A stretch of 64,000 bases of DNA from contig CM037460.1 of NCBI GenBank assembly GCA_021014325.1, positions 14,861,486 to 14,925,485 on the forward strand, written 5' to 3'. Shown piece after piece: positions 23,193-37,300 of this stretch (positions are counted from its first letter, which is position 1; every line of letters starts with the position of its first letter). The translations under genes and the position numbers were made by a program. Source of the stretch: Plazaster borealis (lineage: Eukaryota > Echinodermata > Asteroidea > Forcipulatida > Labidiasteridae). The notes under the pieces were generated by a model. The model was not told the origin of the DNA, made no database searches, and worked only from the letters and a program-made list of their open reading frames with translations.

Positions 23193-26100
23193 ATCAGATT
23201 TTAGCCCATATTTCGACAAAAGTGTAAAGCTTACCCCTGTGATTTTAACAGATTTTAGCCCATTTTCGACAAAATGCAAGACTTAGCCCTTGTGAATTTA
23301 TCTATTTTTAGCCCTATTTCTACAAAAAATTCATTGATTACCCCATGTGACTTTATCTGATCTTAACCCAATTTCCATAAAAATGCAAGGCTTACCCCAT
23401 GTGACTTTATCTGATTTAAGCCCAATCTTGCCAAAAATGCAAGACTTATCCCTTGTTATTTTATCAATTTTAGCCCAATTTCGACAAAATGGCAAGGCTT
23501 ACCCCTTGTGATTTTATCAGTTTTTAGCCCAATTTCGACAAAAATTCAATGGTTAACCCCTTGTGATTTTATCAGATTTTAGCCCATATTTCGACAAAAG
23601 TGTAAAGCTTACCCCCCTGTGATTTTAACAGATTTTAGCCCATATAACACAAAATGCAAGGCTTAGCCCTTGTGATTTTATCAAATTTAAGCCCAATTTC
23701 GACAAAAAATGCAAGGCTTACCCCATGTGACTTTATCTGATCTTAACCCAATTTCCATAAAAATGCAAGGCTTACCCCATGTGACTTTATCTGATTTAAG
23801 CCCAATCTTGCCAAAAATGCAAGACTTATCCCTTGTTATTTTATCAATTTTAGCCCAATTTCGACAAAAATGCAAGGCTTACCCCTTGTGATTTTATCAG
23901 ATTTTAGCCCAATTTCGACAAAAATGCAATGCTTACCCCCTTGTGATTTTATCAGATTTTAGCCCATATTTCGACAAAAGTGTAAAGCTTACCCCCCTGT
24001 GATTTTAACAGATTTTAGCCCATTTTCGACAAAAATGCAAGGCTTAGCCCTTGTGATTTTATCAAATTTAAGCCCAATTTCGACAAAAGAGGCAAGGCTT
24101 ACCCCATGTGACTTTATCTGAGCTTAACCCAAGTTCCATAAACATGCAAGGCTTACCCCATGTGACTTTATCTGATTTAAGCCCAATCTTGCCAAAAATG
24201 CAAGACTTATCCCTTGTTATTTTATCAATTTTAGCCCAATTTCGACAAAAATGCAAGGCTTACCCCTTGTGATTTTATCAGATTTTAGCCCAATTTCGAC
24301 AAAATGCCAGGCTTACCCCTTGTGATTTTATCAGATTTTAGCCCATATTTCGACAAAAGTGTAAAGCTTACCCCCCTGTGATTTTAACAGATTTTAGCCC
24401 ATTTTCGACAAAAATGCAAGGCTTAGCCCTTGTGATTTTATCAAATTTAAGCCCAATTTCGACAAAAAATGCAAGGCTTACCCCATGTGACTTTATCTGA
24501 TCTTAACCCAATTTCCATAAAAATGCAAGGCTTACCCCATGTGACTTTATCTGATTTAAGCCCAATCTTGCCAAAAATGCAAGACTTATCCCTTGTTATT
24601 TTATCAATTTTAGCCCAATTTCGACAAAAATGCAAGGCTTACCCCTTGTGATTTTATCAGATTTTAGCCCAATTTCGACAAAAATGCAATGCTTACCCCC
24701 TTGTGATTTTATCAGATTTTAGCCCATATTTCGACAAAAGTGTAAAGCTTACCCCCCTGTGATTTTAACAGATTTTAGCCCATTTTCGACAAAAATGCAA
24801 GGCTTAGCCCTTGTGATTTTATCAAATTTAAGCCCAATTTCGACAAAAAATGCAAGGCTTACCCCATGTGACTTTATCTGATCTTAACCCAATTTCCATA
24901 AAAATGCAAGGCTTACCCCATGTGACTTTATCTGATTTAAGCCCAATCTTGCCAAAAATGCAAGACTTATCCCTTGTTATTTTATCAATTTTAGCCCAAT
25001 TTCGACAAAAATGCAAGGCTTACGACTTGTGATTTTATCAGATTTTAGCACATTTTCGACAAAATGCAATGCTTACCCCTTGTGATTTTATCAGATTTTA
25101 GCCCATATTTCGACAAAAGTGTAAAGCTTACCCCCCTGTGATTTTAACAGATTTTAGCCCATTTTCGACAAAAATGCAAGGCTTAGCCCTTGTGATTTTA
25201 TCAAATTTAAGCCCAATTTCGACAAAAAATGCAAGGCTTACCCCATGTGACTTTATCTGATCTTAACCCAATTTCCATAAAAATGCAAGGCTTACCCCAT
25301 GTGACTTTATCTGATTTAAGCCCAATCTTGCCAAAAATGCAAGACTTATCCCTTGTTATTTTATCAATTTTAGCCCAATTTCGACAAAAATGCAAGGCTT
25401 ACCCCTTGTGATTTTATCAGATTTTAGCCCAATTTCGACAAAAATGCAATGCTTACCCCCTTGTGATTTTATCAGATTTTAGCCCATATTTCGACAAAAG
25501 TGTAAAGCTTACCCCCCTGTGATTTTAACAGATTTTAGCCCATTTTCGACAAGAGTGCTAGGCTTAGCCCTTGTGATTTTATCAAATTTAAGCCCAATTT
25601 CAACAAAAATGCAAGGCTTACCCCATGTGACTTTATCTGATCTTAACCCAATTTCCATAAAAATGCAAGGCTTACCCCATGTGACTTTATCTGATTTAAG
25701 CCCAATCTTGCCAAAAATGCAAGACTTATCCCTTGTTATTTTATCAATTTTAGCCCAATTTCGACAAAAATGCAAGGCTTACCCCTTGTGATTTTATCAG
25801 ATTTTAGCCCAATTTCGACAAAATGCAATGCTTACCCCCTTGTGATTTTATCAGATTTTAGCCCATATTTCGACAAAAGTGTAAAGCTTACCCCCCTGTG
25901 ATTTTAACAGATTTTAGCCCATTTTCGACAAAATGCAAGGCTTAGCCCTTGTGATTTTATCAAATTTAAGCCCAATTTCGACAAAAATGCAAGGCTTACC
26001 CCATGTGACTTTATCTGATCTTAACCCAATTTCCATAAAAATGCAAGGCTTACCCCATGTGACTTTATCTGATGTAATCCCAAACTTCCCAAAATAGCAC

Positions 26101-26429
26101 GACTTATCGCGAGTAAAATTATCAATTATAGGCCAAGTTCGACAAAAATGCAAGGCTTACCCTTGTGATTTTATCAGATTTTAGCCCAATTTCGACAAAA
26201 TGCAATGCTTACCCCTTGTGATTTTATCAGATTTTAGCCCATATTTCGACAAAAGTGTAAAGCTTACCCCTGTGATTTTAACAGATTTTAGCCCATTTTC
26301 GACAAAAATGCAAGGCTTAGCCCTTGTGATTTTATCAGATTTTAACCCAATTTCGACAAAATGCAAGGCTCACCCCAGGTGGCTTTATCTGATTTTAGCC
26401 CAATTTCGACAAAATGCAAGGCTTAGCCC
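23193..26429 (+). repeat. Satellite array, 380-bp higher-order repeat (right block, segment 1)
   Basis: About eight and a half units of the seven-monomer repeat in plus orientation. Monomer lengths in order are 56, 54, 54, 54, 54, 53 and 55 bp, summing to 380. Units are nearly identical apart from A- and C-run length differences and a scrambled patch at 26,071-26,135. The last monomers before the spacer are a special transition set (CACCCCAGGTGGC) found before every spacer copy in this block. Confidence 0.95.
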
Positions 26430-27286
26430 TATCGGTCGGGGTGTTTATTTCTGGGGTAATTAGCTAAGATTCAAAACGGCTGACCTGCCAAAAATTGAAA
26501 AGTAATCTGACGTTTAGTTGTCCGAAAATAATCTTTGATTGGTTTTCAAGTGGCTGCTGAGAGGGACTTTTAACTAGTTTTGGAGTATATTTGAATATTT
26601 AGTATTTAGCATTGGTTGCTATGGGAGCTTATCTAGGGTTGTGCACCCTAGATAATTCCCTGGTAAAAACGCCCGCCCTCCCTCATGCGGTCAAAAATAG
26701 TTATGGTCAATTAGTTGCACGTGGATTCCAAGCTACATACAATGTAAAGTCCCGGGATTAAGTACCGACACTAACTAGCACAGTTGGATAAGTGCCGGGA
26801 CTGTTTCACGCTCAGACGCCCCGGTCTGGGTTCGAGCCCGGCTGACCCTACATTATAGGTACAAGACTGCTTGATGTGGCTAAAGCGTGACTGGGGTTCT
26901 GTCTTGTTTTCCTCCCTGATGGGCAGCGCCAATTCAAAGGTTAGGATCGGAAACAGGGGAGGACATGCTGTGGGTCGGAGGCCATTGCCATAAGGGAACT
27001 AGGGAAGCCGGATAGGGGCCAGTGTGTGCTATTAAACTGATTCCGGTGCCTGAAAGCCCGACAACCACAGCGTAACTTTTTACCTTTTTTATCCAGATTC
27101 AATTTGTACTTTTTAGGTGTTTTTTTTATGCAAAACCACAATAAAAGATACAAATAATATTGCAGCATTGTTTAATATTTGCGTTGCATTTATTTTGGAG
27201 GCCTTCGGAGATGCAACCTCAAAGGGGCCGACGGCGCCCCGTTCCCCACCAACTACCTGACAGACTCGGTCCGTGATCTATTTCGA
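26430..27286 (+). mobile_element. Spacer element, full short form (copy 2)
   Basis: The A box TAGCACAGTTGG lies at 26,776-26,787 and the B box GGTTCGAGCCC at 26,829-26,839. Their start-to-start spacing is 53 bp, normal for tRNA-derived SINEs. GCAC/GTGC beside the A box and CTGGG/CCCGG around the B box form D-arm-like and T-arm-like stems. Runs of five and six T at 27,077-27,081 and 27,085-27,090 are candidate Pol III terminators, so any transcript would be about 320 nt and would stop before the satellite. No protein-coding potential is visible. Confidence 0.85.
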
Positions 27287-30200
27287 AAAAGATGCAACTT
27301 TTATCCGATTTTATCTGATTTCACAAAAATGCAAGGGCTTACTCCTTGTGATTTTATCTGATTTTAGTCCAAATTCGACAAAAATGCAAGGCTCACCCCA
27401 TGTAACTATATCTGATTTTCGCCCAATTTTGAAAAAAATGCAATGCTTACCCCCTTGTGATTTTATCAGATTTTAGCCCATATTTCGACAAAAGTGTAAA
27501 GCTTACCCCCCTGTGATTTTAACAGATTTTAGCCCATTTTCGACAAAAATGCAAGGCTTAGCCCTTGTGATTTTATCAAATTTAAGCCCAATTTCGACAA
27601 AAAATGCAAGGCTTACCCCATGTGACTTTATCTGATCTTAACCCAATTTCCATAAAAATGCAAGGCTTACCCCATGTGACTTTATCTGATTTAAGCCCAA
27701 TCTTGCCAAAAATGCAAGACTTATCCCTTGTTATTTTATCAATTTTAGCCCAATTTCGACAAAAATGCAAGGCTTACCCCTTGTGATTTTATCAGATTTT
27801 AGCCCAATTTCGACAAAAATGCAATGCTTACCCCTTGTGATTTTATCAGATTTTAGCCCATATTTCGACAAAAGTGTAAAGCTTACCCCCCTGTGATTTT
27901 AACAGATTTTAGCCCATTTTCGACAAAATGCAAGGCTTAGCCCTTGTGATTTTATCAAATTTAAGCCCAATTTCGACAAAAATGCAAGGCTTACCCCATG
28001 TGACTTTATCTGATCTTAACCCAATTTCCATAAAATGCAAGGCTTACCCCATGTGACTTTATCTGATTTAAGCCCAATCTTGCCAAAAATGCAAGACTTA
28101 TCCCTTGTTATTATATCAATTTTAGCCCAATTTCGACAAAATGCAAGGCTTACCCTTGTGATTTTATCAGATTTTAGCCCAATTTCGACAAAATGCAATG
28201 CTTACCCCTTGTGATTTTATCAGATTTTAGCCCATATTTCGACAAAAGTGTAAAGCTTACCCCCTGTGATTTTAACAGATTTTAGCCCATTTTCGACAAA
28301 ATGCAAGGCTTAGCCCTTGTGATTTTATCAAATTTAAGCCCAATTTCGACAAAATATGCAAGGCTTACCCCATGTGACTTTATCTGATCTTAACCCAATT
28401 TCCATAAAAATGCAAGGCTTACCCCATGTGACTTTATCTGATTTAAGCCCAATCTTGCCAAAAATGCAAGACTTATCCCTTGTTATTTTATCAATTTTAG
28501 CCCAATTTCGACAAAATTGCAAGGCTTACCCCTTGTGATTTTATCAGATTTTAGCCCAATTTCGACAAAAATGCAATGCTTAACCCCATGTGATTTTATC
28601 AGATTTTAGCCCATATTTCGACAAAAGTGTAAAGCTTACCCCCCTGTGATTTTATCAGATTTTAGACCATTGTAGTACAGAATGCAAGGCTTAGCCCTTG
28701 TGATTTTATCAAATTTAAGCCCAATTTCGACAAAAAATGCAAGGCTTACCCCATGTGACTTTATCTGATCTTAACCCAATTTCCATAAAAATGCAAGGCT
28801 TACCCCATGTGACTTTATCTGATTTAAGCCCAATCTTGCCAAAAATGCAAGACTTATCCCTTGTTATTTTATCAATTTTAGCCCAATTTCGACAAAAATG
28901 CAAGGCTTACCCCTTGTGATTTTATCAGATTTTAGCCCAATTTCGACAAAAATGCAATGCTTACCCCCTTGTGATTTTATCAGATTTTAGCCCATATTTC
29001 GACAAAAGTGTAAAGCTTACCCCCCTGTGATTTTAACAGATTTTAGCCCATTTTCGACAAAAATGCAAGGCTTAGCCCTTGTGATTTTATCAAATTTAAG
29101 CCCAATTTCGACAAAAATGCAAGGCTTACCCCATGTGACTTTATCTGATCTTAACCCAATGTCCATAACACTGCAAGGCTTACCCCATGTGACTTTATCT
29201 GATTTAAGCCCAATCTTGCCAAAAATGCAAGACTTATCCCTTGTTATTTTATCAATTTTAGCCCAATTTCGACAAAAATGCAAGGCTTACCCCTTGTGAT
29301 TTTATCAGATTTTAGCCCAATTTCGACAAAAATGCAATGCTTACCCCTTGTGATTTTATCAGATTTTAGCCCATATTTCGACAAAAGTGTAAAGCTTACC
29401 CCCCTGTGATTTTAACAGATTTTAGCCCATTTTCGACAAAAATGCAAGGCTTAGCCCTTGTGATTTTATCAAATTTAAGCCCAATTTCGACAAAAATGCA
29501 AGGCTTACCCCATGTGACTTTATCTGATCTTAACCCAATTTCCATAAAAATGCAAGGCTTACCCCATGTGACTTTATCTGATTTAAGCCCAATCTTGCCA
29601 AAAATGCAAGACTTATCCCTTGTTATTTTATCAATTTTAGCCCAATTTCGACAAAAATGCAAGGCTTACCCCTTGTGATTTTATCAGATTTTAGCCCAAT
29701 TTCGACAAAAATGCAATGCTTACCCCTTGTGATTTTATCAGATTTTAGCCCATATTTCGACAAAAGTGTAAAGCTTACCCCCCTGTGATTTTAACAGATT
29801 TTAGCCCATTTTCGACAAAAATGCAAGGCTTAGCCCTTGTGATTTTATCAAATTTAAGCCCAATTTCGACAAAAATGCAAGGCTTACCCCATGTGACTTT
29901 ATCTGATCTTAACCCAATTTCCATAAAAATGCAAGGCTTACCCCATGTGACTTTATCTGATTTAAGCCCAATCTTGCCAAAAATGCAAGACTTATCCCTT
30001 GTTATTTTATCAATTTTAGCCCAATTTCGACAAAAATGCAAGGCTTACCCCTTGTGATTTTATCAGATTTTAGCCCAATTTCGACAAAATGCAATGCTTA
30101 CCCCCTTGTGATTTTATCAGATTTTAGCCCATATTTCGACAAAAGTGTAAAGCTTACCCCCCTGTGATTTTAACAGATTTTAGCCCATTTTCGACAAAAT

Positions 30201-31073
30201 GCAAGGCTTAGCCCTTGTGATTTTATCAAATTTAAGCCCAATTTCGACAAAAATGCAAGGCTTACCCCATGTGACTTTATCTGATCTTAACCCAATTTCC
30301 ATAAAAATGCAAGGCTTACCCCATGTGACTTTATCTGATTTAAGCCCAATCTTGCCAAAAATGCAAGACTTATCCCTTGTTATTTTATCAATTTTAGCCC
30401 AATTTCGACAAAATTGCAAGGCTTACCCCTTGTGATTTTATCAGATTTTAGCCCAATTTCGACAAAATGCAATGCTTACCCCTTGTGATTTTATCAGATT
30501 TTAGCCCATATTTCGACAAAAGTGTAAAGCTTACCCCCCTGTGATTTTAACAGATTTTAGCCCATTTTCGACAAAAATGCAAGGCTTAGCCCTTGTGATT
30601 TTATCAAATTTAAGCCCAATTTCGACAAAAATGCAAGGCTTACCCCATGTGACTTTATCTGATCTTAACCCAATTTCCATAAAAATGCAAGGCTTACCCC
30701 ATGTGACTTTATCTGATTTAAGCCCAATCTTGCCAAAAATGCAAGACTTATCCCTTGTTATTTTATCAATTTTAGCCCAATTTCGACAAAATTGCAAGGC
30801 TTACCCCTTGTGATTTTATCAGATTTTAGCCCAATTTCGACAAAATTGCAATGCTTACCCCCTTGTGATTTTATCAGATTTTAGCCCATATTTCGACAAA
30901 AATGCATTACCCTGTGATTTTATCAGATTTTATCTGATTTCGACAAAAATGCAAGGGCTTATCCCTTGTGATTTTATCAGATTTTAACCCAATTTCGACA
31001 AAACTGCAAGGCTCACCCCAGGTGGCTTTATCTGATTTTAGCCCAATTTCGACAAAAATGCAAGGCTTAGCCC
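27287..31073 (+). repeat. Satellite array, 380-bp higher-order repeat (segment 2)
   Basis: Opens with the post-spacer transition monomers (GATGCAACTTTTATCC, then a GGGCTTACTCC monomer), followed by about nine 380-bp units. Units near 28,130-28,330 have many A5 to A4 and C4 to C3 contractions. It ends in the pre-spacer transition set. Confidence 0.95.
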
Positions 31074-31930
31074 TATCGGTCGGGGTGTTTATTTCTGGGG
31101 TAATTAGCTAAGATTCAAAACGGCTGACCTGCCAAAAATTGAAAAGTAATCTGACGTTTAGTTGTCCGAAAATAATCTTTGATTGGTTTTCAAGTGGCTG
31201 CTGAGAGGGACTTTTAACTAGTTTTGGAGTATATTTGAATATTTAGTATTTAGCATTGGTTGCTATGGGAGCTTATCTAGGGTTGTGCACCCTAGATAAT
31301 TCCCTGGTGAAAACGCCCGCCCTCCCTCATGCGGTCAAAAATAGTTATGGTCAATTAGTTGCACGTGGATTCCAAGCTACATACAATGTAAAGTCCCGGG
31401 ATTAAGTACCGACACTAACTAGCACAGTTGGATAAGTGCCGGGACTGTTTCACGCTCAGACGCCCCGGTCTGGGTTCGAGCCCGGCTGACCCTACATTAT
31501 AGGTACAAGACTGCTTGATGTGGCTAAAGCGTGACTGGGGTTCTGTCTTGTTTTCCTCCCCTGATGGGCAGCGCCAATTCAAAGGTTAGGATCGGAAACA
31601 GGGGAGGACATGCTGTGGGTCGGAGGCCATTGCCATAAGGGAACTAGGGAAGCCGGATAGGGGCCAGTGTGTGCTATTAAACTGATTCCGGTGCCTGAAA
31701 GCCCGACAACCACAGCGTAACTTTTTACCTTTTTTATCCAGATTCAATTTGTACTTTTTAGGTGTTTTTTTTATGCAAAACCACAATAAAAGATACAAAT
31801 AATATTGCAGCATTGTTTAATATTTGCGTTGCATTTATTTTGGAGGCCTTCGGAGATGCAACCTCAAAGGGGCCGACGGCGCCCCGTTCCCCACCAACTA
31901 CCTGACAGACTCGGTCCGTGATCTATTTCG
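31074..31930 (+). mobile_element. Spacer element, full short form (copy 3)
   Basis: Nearly identical to copy 2. The A box is at 31,420-31,431 and the B box at 31,473-31,483. Both satellite junctions are at the same bases as in the other copies. Confidence 0.85.
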
Positions 31931-33452
31931 AAAAAGATGCAACTTTTATCCGATTTTATCTGATTTCACAAAAATGCAAGGGCTTACTCCTTGTGATTTT
32001 ATCTGATTTTAGTCCAAATTCGACAAAATGCAAGGCTCACCCCATGTAACTATATCTGATTTTCGCCCAATTTTGAAAAAATGCAATGCTTACCCCTTGT
32101 GATTTTATCAGATTTTAGCCCATATTTCGACAAAAGTGTAAAGCTTACCCCCCTGTGATTTTAACAGATTTTAGCCCATTTTCGACAAAATGCAAGGCTT
32201 AGCCCTTGTGATTTTATCAAATTTAAGCCCAATTTCGACAAAAATGCAAGGCTTACCCCATGTGACTTTATCTGATCTTAACCCAATTTCCATAAAAATG
32301 CAAGGCTTACCCCATGTGACTTTATCTGATTTAAGCCCAATCTTGCCAAAAATGCAAGACTTATCCCTTGTTATTTTATCAATTTTAGCCCAATTTCGAC
32401 AAAAATGCAAGGCTTACCCCTTGTGATTTTATCAGATTTTAGCCCAATTTCGACAAAAATGCAATGCTTACCCCTTGTGATTTTATCAGATTTTAGCCCA
32501 TATTTCGACAAAAGTGTAAAGCTTACCCCCCTGTGATTTTAACAGATTTTAGCCCATTTTCGACAAAAATGCAAGGCTTAGCCCTTGTGATTTTATCAAA
32601 TTTAAGCCCAATTTCGACAAAAATGCAAGGCTTACCCCATGTGACTTTATCTGATCTTAACCCAATTTCCATAAAAATGCAAGGCTTACCCCATGTGACT
32701 TTATCTGATTTAAGCCCAATCTTGCCAAAAATGCAAGACTTATCCCTTGTTATTTTATCAATTTTAGCCCAATTTCGACAAAAATGCAAGGCTTACCCCT
32801 TGTGATTTTATCAGATTTTAGCCCAATTTCGACAAAAATGCAATGCTTACCCCTTGTGATTTTATCAGATTTTAGCCCATATTTCGACCCAAGTGTAAAG
32901 CTTACACCCCTGTGATTTTAACAGATTTTAGCCCATTTTCGACTAAAATTCAAGTGTTATCCATTGTGATTTTATCAAATTTAAGCCCAATTTCGACAAA
33001 AATGCAAGGCTTACCCCATGTGACTTTATCTGATCTTAACCCAATTTCCATAAAAATGCAAGGCTTACCCCATGTGACTTTATCTGATTTAAGCCCAATC
33101 TTGCCAAAAATGCAAGACTTATCCCTTGTTATTTTATCAATTTTAGCCCAATTTCGACAAAAATGCAAGGCTTACCCCTTGTGATTTTATCAGATTTTAG
33201 CCCAATTTCGACAAAAATGCAATGCTTACCCCCTTGTGATTTTATCAGATTTTAGCCCATATTTCGACAAAAATGCAATGCTTACCCCCTTGTGATTTTA
33301 TCAGATTTTATCTGATTTTCGACAAAAATGCAAGGGCTTATCCCTTGTGATTTTATCAGATTTTAACCCAATTTCGACAAAAATGCAAGGCTCACCCCAG
33401 GTGGCTTTATCTGATTTTAGCCCAATTTCGACAAAAATGCAAGGCTTAGCCC
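31931..33452 (+). repeat. Satellite array, 380-bp higher-order repeat (segment 3)
   Basis: About three full units plus transition monomers on both sides, making this the shortest inter-spacer interval. The unit around 32,888-32,965 has scattered substitutions (CGACCCAAGTG, CAAGTGTTATCC). Confidence 0.95.
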
Positions 33453-34307
33453 TATCGGTCGGGGTGTTTATTTCTGGGGTAATTAGCTAAGATTCAAAAC
33501 GGCTGACCTGCCAAAAATTGAAAAGTAATCTGACGTTTAGTTGTCCGAAAATAATCTTTGATTGGTTTTCAAGTGGCTGCTGAGAGGGACTTTTAACTAG
33601 TTTTGGAGTATATTTGAATATTTAGTATTTAGCATTGGTTGCTATGGGAGCTTATCTAGGGTTGTGCACCCTAGATAATTCCCTGGTAAAAACGCCCGCC
33701 CTCCCTCATGCGGTCAAAAATAGTTATGGTCAATTAGTTGCACGTGGATTCCAAGCTACATACAATGTAAAGTCCCGGGATTAAGTACCGACACTAACTA
33801 GCACAGTTGGATAAGTGCCGGGACTGTTTCACGCTCAGACGCCCCGGTCTGGGTTCGAGCCCGGCTGACCCTACATTATAGGTACAAGACTGCTTGATGT
33901 GGCTAAAGCGTGACTGGGGTTCTGTCTTGTTTTCCTCCTGATGGGCAGCGCCAATTCAAAGGTTAGGATCGGAAACAGGGGAGGACATGCTGTGGGTCGG
34001 AGGCCATTGCCATAAGGGAACTAGGGAAGCCGGATAGGGGCCAGTGTGTGCTATTAAACTGATTCCGGTGCCTGAAAGCCCGACAACCACAGCGTAACTT
34101 TTTACCTTTTTTATCCAGATTCAATTTGTACTTTTTAGGTGTTTTTTTTATGCAAAACCACAATAAAAGATACAAATAATATTGCAGCATTGTTTAATAT
34201 TTGCGTTGCATTTATTTTGGAGGCCTTCGGAGATGCAACCTCAAAGGGGCCGACGGCGCCCGTTCCCCACCAACTACCTGACAGACTCGGTCCGTGATCT
34301 ATTTCGA
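33453..34307 (+). mobile_element. Spacer element, full short form (copy 4)
   Basis: The A box is at 33,799-33,810 and the B box at 33,852-33,862. Nearly identical to copies 2 and 3, with only homopolymer-length differences (for example TTCCTCCTGATG). Confidence 0.85.
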
Positions 34308-37300
34308 AAAAGATGCAACTTTTATCCGATTTTATCTGATTTCACAAAAATGCAAGGGCTTACTCCTTGTGATTTTATCTGATTTTAGTCCAAATTCGAC
34401 AAAAATGCAAGGCTCACCCCATGTAACTATATCTGATTTTCGCCCAATTTTGAAAAAAATGCAATGCTTACCCCCTTGTGATTTTATCAGATTTTAGCCC
34501 ATATTTCGACAAAAGTGTAAAGCTTACCCCCCTGTGATTTTAACAGATTTTAGCCCATTTTCGACAAAAATGCAAGGCTTAGCCCTTGTGATTTTATCAA
34601 ATTTAAGCCCAATTTCGACAAAAAATGCAAGGCTTACCCCATGTGACTTTATCTGATCTTAACCCAATTTCCATAAAAATGCAAGGCTTACCCCATGTGA
34701 CTTTATCTGATTTAAGCCCAATCTTGCCAAAAATGCAAGACTTATCCCTTGTTATTTTATCAATTTTAGCCCAATTTCGACAAAAATGCAAGGCTTACCC
34801 CTTGTGATTTTATCAGATTTTAGCCCAATTTCGACAAAAATGCAATGCTTACCCCTTGTGATTTTATCAGATTTTAGCCCATATTTCGACAAAAGTGTAA
34901 AGCTTACCCCCCTGTGATTTTAACAGATTTTAGCCCATTTTCGACAAAAATGCAAGGCTTAGCCCTTGTGATTTTATCAAATTTAAGCCCAATTTCGACA
35001 AAAAATGCAAGGCTTACCCCATGTGACTTTATCTGATCTTAACCCAATTTCCATAAAAATGCAAGGCTTACCCCATGTGACTTTATCTGATTTAAGCCCA
35101 ATCTTGCCAAAAATGCAAGACTTATCCCTTGTTATTTTATCAATTTTAGCCCAATTTCGACAAAAATGCAAGGCTTACCCCTTGTGATTTTATCAGATTT
35201 TAGCCCAATTTCGACAAAAATGCAATGCTTACCCCCTTGTGATTTTATCAGATTTTAGCCCATATTTCGACAAAAGTGTAAAGCTTACCCCCCTGTGATT
35301 TTAACAGATTTTAGCCCATTTTCGACAAGAATGCAAGGCTTAGCCCTTGAGATTTAATCAAATTTAAGCCCAATTTCGACAAAAATGCAAGGCTTACCCC
35401 ATGTGACTTTATCTGATCTTAACCCAATTTCCATAAAAATGCAAGGCTTACCCCATGTGACTTTATCTGATTTAAGCCCAATCTTGCCAAAAATGCAAGA
35501 CTTATCCCTTGTTATTTTATCAATTTTAGCCCAATTTCGACAAAATTGCAAGGCTTACCCCTTGTGATTTTATCAGATTTTAGCCCAATTTCGACAAAAA
35601 TGCAATGCTTTACCCCTTGTGATTTTATCAGATTTTAGCCCATATTTCGACAAAAGTGTAAAGCTTACCCCCCTGTGATTTTAACAGATTTTAGCCCATT
35701 TTCGACAAAAATGCAAGGCTTAGCCCTTGTGATTTTATCAAATTTAAGCCCAATTTCCACCAAAAATCCAAGGCTTACCCCATGTGACTTTATCTGATCT
35801 TAACCCAATTTCCATAAAAATGCAAGGCTTACCCCATGTGACTTTATCTGATTTAAGCCCAATCTTGCCAAAAATGCAAGACTTATCCCTTGTTATTTTA
35901 TCAATTTTAGCCCAATTTCGACAAAATTGCAAGGCTTACCCCTTGTGATTTTATCAGATTTTAGCCCAATTTCGACAAAAATGAAATGATTACAAAATTG
36001 TTATATTATAAGATTTTAGCCCATATTTCGACAAAAGTGTAAAGCTTACCCCCCTGTGATTTTAACAGATTTTAGCCCATTTTCGACAAAAATGCAAGGC
36101 TTAGCCCTTGTGATTTTATCAAATTTAAGCCCAATTTCGACAAAAAATGCAAGGCTTACCCCATGTGACTTTATCTGATCTTAACCCAATTTCCATAAAA
36201 ATGCAAGGCTTACCCCATGTGACTTTATCTGATTTAAGCCCAATCTTGCCAAAAATGCAAGACTTATCCCTTGTTATTTTATCAATTTTAGCCCAATTTC
36301 GACAAAAATGCAAGGCTTACCCCTTGTGATTTTATCAGATTTTAGCCCAATTTCGACAAAATGCAATGCTTACCCCTTGTGATTTTATCAGATTTTAGCC
36401 CATATTTCGACAAAAGTGTAAAGCTTACCCCCCTGTGATTTTAACAGATTTTAGCCCATTTTCGACAAAAATGCAAGGCTTAGCCCTTGTGATTTTATCA
36501 AATTTAAGCCCAATTTCGACAAAAATGCAAGGCTTACCCCATGTGACTTTATCTGATCTTAACCCAATTTCCATAAAAATGCAAGGCTTACCCCATGTGA
36601 CTTTATCTGATTTAAGCCCAATCTTGCCAAAAATGCAAGACTTATCCCTTGTTATTTTATCAATTTTAGCCCAATTTCGACAAAAATGCAAGGCTTACCC
36701 CTTGTGATTTTATCAGATTTTAGCCCAATTTCGACAAAATAGCAATGCTTGCCCCTTGTGATTTTATCAGATTTTAGCCCATATTTCGACAAAAGTGTAA
36801 AGCTTACCCCCCTGTGATTTTAACAGATTTTAGCCCATTTTCGACAAAAATGCAAGGCTTAGCCCTTGTGATTTTATCAAATTTAAGCCCAATTTCGACA
36901 AAAAATGCAAGGCTTACCCCATGTGACTTTATCTGATCTTAACCCAATTTCCATAAAAATGCAAGGCTTACCCCATGTGACTTTATCTGATTTAAGCCCA
37001 ATCTTGCCAAAAATGCAAGACTTATCCCTTGTTATTTTATCAATTTTAGCCCAATTTCGACAAAAATGCAAGGCTTACCCCTTGTGATTTTATCAGATTT
37101 TAGCCCAATTTCGACAAAAATGCAATGCTTACCCCCTTGTGATTTTATCAGATTTTAGCCCATATTTCGACAAAAGTGTAAAGCTTACCCCCCTGTGATT
37201 TTAACAGATTTTAGCCCATTTTCGACAAAATTGCAAGGCTTAGCCCTTGTGATTTTATCAAATTTAAGCCCAATTTCGACTAAAAATGCAAGGCTTACCC

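Noticed and set aside
26766..26850. Functional tRNA gene in the spacer
   Set aside because: A and B boxes and D- and T-arm-like stems are present, but the anticodon arm is expanded to about 20 nt of loop and no matching acceptor stem is seen. A tRNA-derived SINE explains it better.
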